NCBI GenBank assembly: GCA_963576475.1
Contig: OY754972.1
Coordinates: forward strand, 35,626,556-35,690,555
Reading direction: 5' to 3'
DNA length: 64,000 bases
Source: Molanna angustata
Taxonomy: Eukaryota > Arthropoda > Insecta > Trichoptera > Molannidae
A program made the position numbers and the translations under genes. Under the pieces are notes generated by a model. The model worked only from the letters and a program-made list of their open reading frames with translations. It had not been told where the DNA came from and searched no databases. Below are positions 56,370 to 64,000 of this stretch, in pieces. How positions within the stretch are numbered: position 1 is the stretch's first letter; each line of letters starts with the position of its first letter.

Positions 56370-57280
56370 TTTTTTTCGTACTCTAGATGCGTTAAGCAAT
56401 ATTTTTTTTATTTTTTGACCTAAAATTAATTTAAATTATCTCTATACCCCCCCCAAGGATTTTTATACGAAAAAAAGGTTGTAATCAATTTATAAGTTAT
56501 GTTATCTTTAAATAGGTCTGATGGCGGAAATTGGCAGGACAACCAATTCACAATTCTATCTGTATTATGCATAATATATAGAATATACCATAAAATCGAA
56601 TATTTTTTTAATTGCATATACGTAAACATTGGATTTTTTTCTATACCATGTACAAATTACGTAAAAAAAATATTTTCCTCCGCTACTCCACCACGACCCT
56701 CGCAGAAAGGTAAGTGAGCGACAAAAAGTGCACAGCACGAAGAGCAGTTTATGGAGTACTTCTTTGTGCAAAAAGAACTATCGACGAATGTGACTAGAAA
56801 CATACAGATTGGTAACATACATAAAATTAAGTATGTATAAAATGAGGTCTACATAATATCGGCCTATCGCTTCGATCTGCTCAACGTACTACATTAACCC
56901 AATTCACAACAACCACAAAGTAAAAAACAATCGTTTGTCGATGACGGGCTCAATTTTTCAGCTCTTCCTTTGAAGTACGTTCAGCAAGAAGACAAGAATA
57001 ATTTGAGTCCTGATATAACTTCGTCAAATTCGCTTTCCATTTTCAAGAAAATACCAAAGCAGGGATATATTTCCGAAAAAACCTGATCCTTCTTCTTTTT
57101 CTTCCTTCCCTTTGCTACAGAAATATTTACTAAAGAAGGTTTATTAATCCCTAAATACCTGATCTCGATTTCATCTTTTCTTTCCCAATCCTTCTTTTTT
57201 TGCTATGATGTATATTTTCTTTGTTCTTTTCTAGCTTTCATTTTTTGTTGATGTACAAAATACAATAATTATGTCACTCT
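56370..57280. other. decayed repeats, no gene
   Basis: 56590-56650 matches (reverse) the foldback family at 28690-28735. 56690-56750 resembles 15721-15830 (GTAAGTGAGCGACAAAAAGT, GCACAGCACGAAGAGCAG). The rest is unassigned. Confidence 0.35.
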
Positions 57281-57284
57281 ATAA

Positions 57285-57382
57285 TCTGATTGGTTGGAAG
57301 GAATTGCCTAATGGCAATAAGCCCGCCAGTGTGCATTATATTTGTTTATATTGTGTACAAAAAAGTAAATAAATAAATAACA
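57285..57382 (+). mobile_element. LINE 3' terminus, plus strand
   Basis: GGTTGGAAGGAATTGCCTAA, TGGCAATAAGCCCGCCAGTG and the TAAATAAATAAATA tail equal the terminus found reversed at 25388-25524. Only the last ~100 bases are present. 57385-57930 is AT-rich without a supported feature. Confidence 0.7.
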
Positions 57383-57934
57383 TAAGGTGAACTACATCCA
57401 AGGCGGTCTATGGCAGAACTATGAACTAGTTGTTTTTTAATTTTCTAACGATTGTATCTTGATTGTATATTAAATGCTTATATTATTATATATCATCACA
57501 ACCACATAATGTATTATTTTCTATTAGAATCTAATATGAATCTCGTCAAAATATTTAAATTACATACATTTGTCAGATATCACAAGTATATGTATTTTGG
57601 CATTCAATTTTCACACGAAAAACGTGACGCGTATTCAGCTGAAATTTGATTGAAAACGACACTGATTTTTACATAGAGTTTCTTCAATTTCAAAATAACA
57701 TGTTTGAAATTCAATTTGATCCTGTATAGAGAGAATTGAATAGAAATTCTAAAATTCCAAACTGAAATGTTGAAGTGTGCTTTGGATGGAAAATCCTCTC
57801 ACAAGCTTACTATGATCGAACATAAAAGAATTCAAATAAAAAATATCGTGAAGTATTTTTCTATATGCAGTGATGTTGAAAATCATATCACTTATTTGAA
57901 ATTTAAATAATAACCATGTGTAGAATTAATAACC

Positions 57935-58078
57935 TCACTACTGAATATGTGAAGACAGGGGAGTCAGACAAGGATGTATACTTTCGCCCATGATGTTCAA
58001 CCTGTACTCGGAATTCGTTTTCAGAAATGCCCTAAAAGATGTTGACATAGGGATAAAGATAAATGAAAAGGCTATCTC
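57935..58078 (+). pseudogene. RTE-like LINE reverse transcriptase fragment
   Basis: The plus strand reads RGVRQGCILSPMMFNLYSEF and VFRNALKDVDIGIKIN, the conserved RT motif 4 (RQGC.LSP..FN.Y) of RTE-type LINEs. It stops abruptly at a CTTCTTCTTCTTC run belonging to the next fragment. YADD box not included. Confidence 0.65.
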
Positions 58079-58160
58079 TTCTTCTTCTTCTTCCTATCCT
58101 TCCCTCCACTGCTGGATGTAGGCCTCTTCCATCTGTCTCCATTTTTCTCTATAGTAGGGT
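58076..58160 (-). pseudogene. LINE 3' tail in opposite orientation
   Basis: On minus, WRQMEEAYIQQW followed by GAAGAAGAAGAAG is the C-terminus and tail of an RTE-like LINE. It joins the previous RT fragment at their GAA/CTT run, so two pieces meet with opposite polarity. Confidence 0.5.
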
Positions 58161-58343
58161 TCTTAACGTTTAAACATCCCTATAATCTAAAATAATGTGA
58201 TAAAATTAAATATTTTAACTTAGAATCATAGCTTTATTCATTGCGAATGCCTATGGATACATTTATGTTGATAACGTAATTTATCTAATAAATGTAAATA
58301 CTTAAATGAAAAAAGGCATTTGACCCGCTATGCCCCGTGCATA

Positions 58344-59076
58344 GGGGTAAAGTGGGGTCTCCTATGGGGCATTGTGGGATGGTCATAATAAGGAACGAAA
58401 CACAACTTCCAAACAAAATAGTTTTGTTTCTTAGCAACCTAATGACAGTTTAAAAAAAATAAAAATATCAACAACACTTTAGCATAACAAATTCAGTACA
58501 AAAAATTCAGTACAGTGTTCTTTTAGTTTTTTTATGACTAGAAGCTCGTTTTCGTACGGTGATTCTGTGATGATTGCTGTTTTCCCTCGTTGCTTACTAA
58601 CTCTTTTGCTTGTTCTGTTCTCCTTAGGCACTGGCATTATTTGTTCTGGAGTTGTTGAAAAAGGGGAGCCCCACTTTGCCCCAGGTGCCATACCCCACTA
58701 TGCCCCAGCGGCTCGTTCAAAATTAAACACAAACTTACGGTATCTCACATGTGATTCAATGACCTTGTGCTTGTTGATTAAGAAGTCCGGAAGGGAACTG
58801 ATTCATAATAAACTATAACACACCACAGTACACACGTACGTTTTAGAAAGGATTGCTGTTCAATTTCAATAAAATTTTTAAGAAAAACATTAGTTTTGAT
58901 ATTTTTGTTTATATCACACAAACGCGTACCGAAATGGCGTGGCTCGCGTATGGAGGTCACGAACCGGCTAACGACAAATCAAAGCGAGCTATTTGACAGT
59001 TTGCACAGCGTTCGTTTCGAGCTGCATAAGGCTCGCCCCGCTATGCCCCGTGACCCCGCTATGCCCCACTCTCCCC
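58344..59076 (-). mobile_element. pogo/Tigger-like DNA transposon remnant
   Basis: Inverted ends GGGGTAAAGTGGGG (58344) and CCCCACTCTCCCC (ending 59076) with repeats of GGGGCATAG[C/T]GGGG inside are bordered by TA (58342-58343 and 59077-59078). The minus-strand frame 58691-58479 reads PFSTTPEQIMPVPKE, RGKTAIITESPYENELL: the C-terminal region following the DDE domain of pogo/Tigger-type transposases. The rest of the transposase is deleted. More CTATGCCCC motif to the left (58328-58337) suggests a second end or an older nested copy. Confidence 0.6.
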
Positions 59077-59120
59077 TAATTGGTTCCACAGCCGGGCTTC
59101 GTGTATTGTGAACGAGTAAG

Positions 59121-59552
59121 TGTAGAAGGATGTATGGCAAGACCTATCACATTTCGGAAAATCGGCGCGCGCACAATCGGTGACGTCACGCCAGGTATAA
59201 ATGACGCGACGGACCGTTGATCGGCATTCAAGTTCGTTCCTGCCTACCAGCTTCTCCCCTGACCGGAATTCGTTACGACCCAGCCACGTTCCTGAAGTCG
59301 TTTAAATTTATCGAGTTTTAATATTTATAATCTTCGCGTAATACCAGTATCATGTGTAATTAACTTTGTGAATAAATCCAGTAAGTTTTAATCTTTGAGT
59401 TCTTATTTATATGTCTATTTAAATACCCAATTCTATTGTCGGTTACAGTCGTGCATGGTTAAAGAACACGCAGAAGTATTTAGCCGATCAACTGGTTCGA
59501 TCCCAGAAGTCGAGCTCCTCATAAAGACACCCTCTGCACGGCAATAGTAACA
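59121..59552 (+). repeat. 5' LTR of the CsRn1-like element (5' boundary inferred)
   Basis: Starts TGTAGAAGGATG (best TG candidate; not testable without the 3' LTR) and ends ATAGTAACA just before the primer site. Contains TGACGTCA (59181-59188), a TATAAAT box (59196-59202) and AATAAA (59371-59376), so promoter and polyadenylation signals are in LTR order. Confidence 0.65.
59181..59202 (+). promoter_or_regulatory. LTR promoter: CRE-like palindrome plus TATA box
   Basis: TGACGTCA is the perfect cAMP-response palindrome; TATAAAT follows eight bases later. Transcription would begin about 25-30 bases downstream, near 59227. Activity is inferred. Confidence 0.5.
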
Positions 59553-59553
59553 T

Positions 59554-59571
59554 TGGTGACTCACGACGATT
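59554..59571 (+). other. primer binding site, Trp-tRNA type
   Basis: TGGTGACTCACGACGATT begins one base after the LTR end. TGGTGAC complements the 3' end of the Trp tRNA used by CsRn1-type elements; the middle bases diverge. Confidence 0.6.
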
Positions 59572-61567
59572 TTAATGTATTTTTGTTTGAATTTTTAGCA
59601 TATTTTAGTAAAAAATTGTTTTGTTACATATTATTCCTCCAAATTACATATACATTTCTTTAAAGTCATTTATAACATTGATAAATAACATTGGTATGGT
59701 CATTAGTTATTTTTTTTCCTCATAGTAGTACGCTCTATTTTTTTCCGTTCGTTTTTATATACATCGCGGACAGTAGAATTGGGTAGGCAATAAATAAGTG
59801 TAATTATTCTCTCGAACCGGTGGCAGGGACGGATTTGGATCATCACGGACAGCCAAATACCGTGAAAGGTATGTGTAAATTTTGACAATAATTTAAATTT
59901 TTCCAACGCAAAAGGCCCCGTGATTAAGCGTTAATTTTTTTTATAATGAATCTTCGTAATAATCAAATGTAGTACATGTCATACCTTATGGTATTTATTT
60001 TTTAAAAAAATTGTTGTATGAACAACTATTATTTTATTTTATCGCATTTTAATCGTATTTTATTGTAATATTTTAACATTCTAAAAGAAGTAATATTGTG
60101 TGAATTTGGTGCAGTTCGCACAAACATTTTAACAATTTAAAAAAGAAAAATCAGTGTTTTTTTTAAAAAAATTGAAAGAAATCATTTTAACATTCTTATT
60201 CTTACAATTTTTAAATAACTTATAAATCTTCATTGTAACCAATTGTAACATAAAATCAGTTTCTTTTTGTAAAAAATAGTGTTCTCACAAATTACAAATT
60301 ACACTATCGTAATTATATGTACTAATTACTTGTGTTTTTTCTTTCATATGAAACATCGAATTGGAGCAAAAAGCAAAAACCCAATCATTTTGATTGAAAG
60401 CTGTAACTATTGTAAAAAAAAAAGAGGGAACAAAGAAAAAAAAACGATAATCAAACTTGGATGAAAAACTAAATGTGAAATAAAAGGAGCAAAAACCAGA
60501 GAAAAGATTCAAAAAAAATTCAACAAGCTAAGTAATATTGTTACTATTTAGTGTGTCATTCTTATTTTAAATTCATTTAAAAAAGCCGTTGCAGTAAAGT
60601 ATAATTTGTTTTTTTGAATACCTACTGAAATAAAAATTGCTAAATTCAAATTTAAATCGTAAAACTAACTTAATTTAATTTTTATTTGATTAAAAACATC
60701 AATAATCATTGTAACATTTTTATTTTACATTAAATTAAGTGAAATTTTTATTTAGTTTGAACAATGCCTAATTATTTTGTTGTTGAAAATTGAATTTATA
60801 ATATAAACATAGACGATAGTCGAATTCGCCTAGCGACAAATCGTCGTCGCATAGTGCGAGCAGTATTATTATTATTATTCTCACCAAATAATATACGCCG
60901 CAAAAATAAATACTAGTAGCTACTGTCAGTGGGAAAAAAGATACAAAAAACCCGCCCTTTTAATTATACGCAGTTAAGCTAAACGGAATTAGCGCAGTAC
61001 AATACTCCGTATATATTTTTAATGTTGTGCAAATATTAATGAACTGTATTTTCAGAACGATTATTAAAATATTTTATTATTATTTAACTGTAACCATTTA
61101 ATAATATAGCAAGAAATTAAGATCAATTATGTGTACAGATAATAAAAAACGATAATTTCCATTTATTAATTTAATCATAAATAATATACATATGGGACTT
61201 AGAAAATTCCAACTTTAAAAAAATAATCATAAAAATATTTTTTCGCGAATAATTTGAACAAAATACTTAAGTTTTACAAATAAATTTTATTGTTATTCAA
61301 AAATTTTATTTATTTATACAAAAGTTTTATCGATATTCATTTTTTTTTTAAAAAATTATACTTTAATAATTTTAAAAAGAATATAGGTAGTGCATCAAAT
61401 TTTAAACAAAACATTTAGTAGCAAAATTGGATTAATTTTTTTTTCTTTTCCAAAAATTCAAAGCATAACAATTTTAAATTTTCTCACATTTATGTTTCAA
61501 AAGTCAAGCAAGCTTTGAACAGTGGTAAGTGGAAAAATATTCTCATCTTTTAATTTGAATTGTAATC
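59572..61567 (+). other. 2-kb AT-rich leader of the CsRn1-like element
   Basis: No frame of interest; homopolymer runs of A and T dominate. It is unusually long for this lineage, so an unrelated insertion inside it is possible, but I see no borders. Confidence 0.5.
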
Positions 61568-62554
61568 ATGGCAACGGAGAACAAGGACAACACGAATACA
61601 TTTGACAGAGCTTCATATCAACAAACATCAGATGAATCAAGAAACGAAATTTTCGCAGCGAACATAAAATTACCCACAGTATGGAAGGACAAAATCTACC
61701 TATGGTTTATAACGGTGGAAGCCCAGTTCAATTCTGCAAGGATCACCAAAGACGAAACAAAATATCAACACATCTTGGGAGTACTGGACCCCGATACAAT
61801 CTCATGTGTGGCTGACGTCATCCAATACCCACCAACAAAGGATAAATACCAACATTTAAAAGAAACCTTATTAAACCGCCTTCAGGAATCTGAAGAGAAA
61901 AGACTTTCTCAACTTCTACATGGAGTACAGCTTGGTGATAGGAAGCCTTCACATTTACTTCGACACATGCAGAGCCTTGCAGGACCAACCTTAGCGAATG
62001 ATGCACTTCTTAAAAGACTTTGGATCGAAAGATTACCACATAGAGTACAGGAAATAATCTCGGCAATAATTACAAACGACATCAGCGTGCTCGCGCAAAC
62101 GGCCGATCGGATCTTGGAAGTAAACGAAAGAACAGAAATTCAGTCCATTAATTCACCATCCACATCAGCAAGTAGTCAAGCTCACCAGAGTGATTTAGTC
62201 ACTAACAGCTTACTTCACAGCATGCAGCAACAAATTCAACTATTGACAGACAAGATCGTCAGATTGGAAATTGATCATAGACAATCAAGAACACAGTCAA
62301 GACCTCAACATAATAATAATTGGAGGAATCGTTCAAGATCACGTTCTCCAAGCAGGAATCGATACCAAAACTACAATAATAATCACCAAAATAGGAATCA
62401 GAAAAATTACTATGACAACAGAAAGAGTAATAACAACAACGTGAAGCAAAACAACAATTATAGAAGAGAAGACATTTGCCATCTACACCAAAAATTCGGA
62501 ACAAAAGCATTTAACTGCATAGCACCATGTAAATTCAACGATCAGGAAAACTAA
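61568..62554 (+). CDS. gag: Gag of the CsRn1-like element
   Basis: 328 codons, intact. Core matches the lineage: IKLPTVWKDKIYLWFITVEA, QFNSARITKDETKYQHILG, the RLQESEEKRLSQLL segment and HLLRHMQSLAG. Then a Gln/Asn/Ser/Arg-rich stretch (residues ~195-300; RSRSRSPSRNR), a basic RNA-binding region. The C-terminus carries C304-x2-H307-x9-C317-x3-C321, the CHCC finger typical of CsRn1 elements in place of the usual CCHC knuckle. Start at ATG 61568 (context AATCATGG). Overlaps pol by about 20 bases, -1 frame. Confidence 0.9.
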   Translation: MATENKDNTNTFDRASYQQTSDESRNEIFAANIKLPTVWKDKIYLWFITVEAQFNSARITKDETKYQHILGVLDPDTISCVADVIQYPPTKDKYQHLKETLLNRLQESEEKRLSQLLHGVQLGDRKPSHLLRHMQSLAGPTLANDALLKRLWIERLPHRVQEIISAIITNDISVLAQTADRILEVNERTEIQSINSPSTSASSQAHQSDLVTNSLLHSMQQQIQLLTDKIVRLEIDHRQSRTQSRPQHNNNWRNRSRSRSPSRNRYQNYNNNHQNRNQKNYYDNRKSNNNNVKQNNNYRREDICHLHQKFGTKAFNCIAPCKFNDQEN

Positions 62555-63060
62555 AATTGCGGCAGGTGTGCGAGACGTCCCAGTCGCAGTTGAAACATCG
62601 TCTCTTCATTACAGAATTAGTAACAGGAATTAGATATCTCGTAGACACTGGAGCTGAAATCTCAGTAATACCTAGATATTTCAGAAATGACAAATCAATA
62701 ATTTCAACAGATAGCATCGTCACTCCACTTTATGCAGCAAATGGTACTGTAATACCTAGTTATGGGCACAAAATAATCAACCTGAATTTGGGACTACGAA
62801 GGAGTCACAAATGGAAGTTTATCATCGCAGATGTCACAAAACCCATAATAGGAGCTGATTTTTTGGAATATTACGACGTTTTAGTGGATATTAAAAGGAA
62901 AACATTGATTGACAAAGCTACAGGAATGTCAACTAGAGGGATTGTCTACAAAACCAGTATAATGAATATTGCCACGGTTCATTCCACATCAAAATTTTAC
63001 AAAATAATTGAGAAGTACCCAAATATCACTTGCGCAGATTTGAACCCAAATCGCATATAA
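62533..63060 (+). CDS. pol: Pol of the CsRn1-like element, protease section
   Basis: The frame is open from 62533, overlapping the gag end in the -1 frame, so expression by -1 slippage is likely (GGAAAACTAAA at the overlap is not a classical heptamer). The retropepsin motif YLVDTGAEISVIP has its catalytic Asp at codon 62644-62646; a second block, PIIGADFLEYYDVLVD, forms the flap/C-terminal part. It stops at TAA 63058-63060 and continues in the same frame with RT. Confidence 0.85.
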   Translation: MQRSGKLKLRQVCETSQSQLKHRLFITELVTGIRYLVDTGAEISVIPRYFRNDKSIISTDSIVTPLYAANGTVIPSYGHKIINLNLGLRRSHKWKFIIADVTKPIIGADFLEYYDVLVDIKRKTLIDKATGMSTRGIVYKTSIMNIATVHSTSKFYKIIEKYPNITCADLNPNRI

Positions 63061-64000
63061 CACAACGTTACTCACCACATCCAGACGAGGGGACCTCCAG
63101 TCACAGCCAAAGTCAGGAGACTCAATCCACTTCAATTGGAGATTGCTAAAAAGGAATTCTCTTATATGGTCGAACAAGGCATTTGCCGACCATCCAAAAG
63201 CAACTGGTCCAGCGCCCTACATATGGTCAGGAAATCGGATGGAAATTGGCGTCCGTGCGGTGATTATCGCAGACTGAATTCAATCACCAAACCTGACAAG
63301 TATCCAATACCTCAACTACAAGATTTCGCACATAAACTTCACGATGCGAAGATCTTCAGCAAAATAGATTTAACCAGAGCTTACCACCAAGTACGAGTAG
63401 AAGAAGAAGACATTCCAAAGACCGCTATCATAACCCCATTTGGATTATTTGAATTTCTAGTAATGCAATTCGGACTTTCTAACGCAGCTCAGAGTTTCCA
63501 AAGGTACCTTCATAATATTACCAGAGATTTGGAATTCGTATTCACTTATATTGACGACATCCTGGTTGCCTCCAAAAACATGGAAGAGCACGAAAAACAC
63601 CTAGACTTATTGTTCGAAAGGCTATCTAAAAATGGTCTAATTATCAACCTAAACAAATGTAAATTAGGAGAAGAAGAAATTGAATTCATTGGTTATAAGA
63701 TCAACAAGAATGGAAGTTCCCCAATCAAGGAAAGAGTTGAAGCGATAACCAAAATTGAACCCCCAACCAACGCAAAAGGTCTTCGAAGATTTTTGGGGAT
63801 GATAAATTTTTACAGGAAGTACCTACAAAACGCAGCTGGGACCCAAAAGATACTTTTTGATCAGTTAAAAGGTTATACAAAAAACGACAAAAGGAAAATT
63901 CAATGGACAGAAGAGTTAACCAAGGCCTTTGAAAAATGTAAAAACGACCTGGTACAAGCGTCGCTTTTAGTACATATTGACCCCACAGCCGAAATATCAA
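63061..64000 (+). CDS. pol: Pol of the CsRn1-like element, reverse transcriptase (partial)
   Basis: Same frame as the protease after the TAA, open to the last base of the window. Motifs in order: RGPPVTAKVRRL, EQGICRPSKSNWSSALHMV, WRPCGDYRRLN, KIDLTRAYHQV, TPFGLFEFLVMQFGLSNAAQ, and the catalytic YIDD (63547-63558), then EFIGYKINKNG and LRRFLGMINFYRKYL (connection). All RT catalytic residues are kept. RNase H begins at the right edge. Confidence 0.9.

Larger units (their letters stand above)
59121..64000 (+). mobile_element. second Ty3/Gypsy element, CsRn1-type, cut by the window end
   Basis: LTR, primer site complementary to a Trp-type tRNA, long leader, gag with a CHCC finger, and protease plus reverse transcriptase in the -1 frame. 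The CHCC gag finger and the TGGTGAC primer site are hallmarks of the CsRn1 lineage (established knowledge). RNase H, integrase and the 3' LTR lie beyond the right edge. One TAA in pol shows that the copy is defective. Confidence 0.85.

Noticed and set aside
59486..59510. B-box-like GGTTCGATCCC in the CsRn1-like LTR
   Set aside because: No A box at the right distance and it lies inside an LTR with its own TATA promoter.

Overview
The window looks like AT-rich, non-coding DNA from an insect, probably a moth or butterfly (Lepidoptera). The grounds are a cecropia-type mariner, tRNA-derived SINEs, LINE 3' ends of a kind common in Lepidoptera, several Ty3/Gypsy lineages, long simple repeats and an almost complete lack of host coding sequence. 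The species assignment is inference. No bacterial operons, rRNA genes, CRISPR arrays or functional tRNA genes are seen; the tRNA-like stretches are SINE heads.

Layout. 1-5 kb: a SINE/LINE tail, a long hairpin whose apex reads as a complete hammerhead ribozyme (434-604, probably a Penelope-like element or retrozyme remnant), copies of interspersed families that I call V and R, a minisatellite and two LINE 3' fragments. 5-10 kb: a SINE and a 2.2-kb compound element made of four abutting tandem arrays (7.7-9.86 kb, family T). 10-15 kb: a possible host 5' exon, a family-T element with 75-bp inverted ends that is split by another insertion, a 480-bp (TA)n tract and a SINE. 15-25 kb: LINE remnants, a mariner (21723-22969) with perfect 30-bp inverted ends but a broken transposase, and a reverse copy of family R. 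25-30 kb: LINE remnants on the minus strand carrying a GC-rich 530-bp insert flanked by 13-bp direct repeats, then a cluster of foldback repeats.

The one convincing host gene piece is a minus-strand first coding exon (31142 to 30135). It encodes a signal peptide and a 336-residue secreted, basic then Gly/Pro-rich sequence, and ends at a consensus splice donor. From 32613 to 43540 lies a 10.9-kb Ty3/Gypsy retrotransposon whose two 1.33-kb LTRs differ by one base in a homopolymer, so it arrived very recently. It landed in the (CA)n tract of a family-R copy, whose halves now flank it. Its gag is intact, gag and pol overlap with a textbook -1 slippery heptamer, and pol has a single in-frame TGA between RNase H and integrase.

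44-59 kb: more family S, R and V copies, LINE and SINE fragments, a TTAA-flanked MITE full of ATCGGCCGAT palindromes, a perfect 26-bp hairpin, a Tc1/mariner-type remnant and a pogo-like remnant. From 59121 to the right edge is the 5' two thirds of a second Ty3/Gypsy element, of the CsRn1 type (LTR, Trp-type primer site, gag with a CHCC finger, protease, reverse transcriptase), cut by the window end.

There is no multigene pathway here. The interactions are between transposons: nested insertions, head-to-head fragments and internal satellite amplification. These give a relative time order, in which family R and T copies predate the Gypsy insertion. Boundaries of repeat families come from comparing copies within the window by eye and are approximate.
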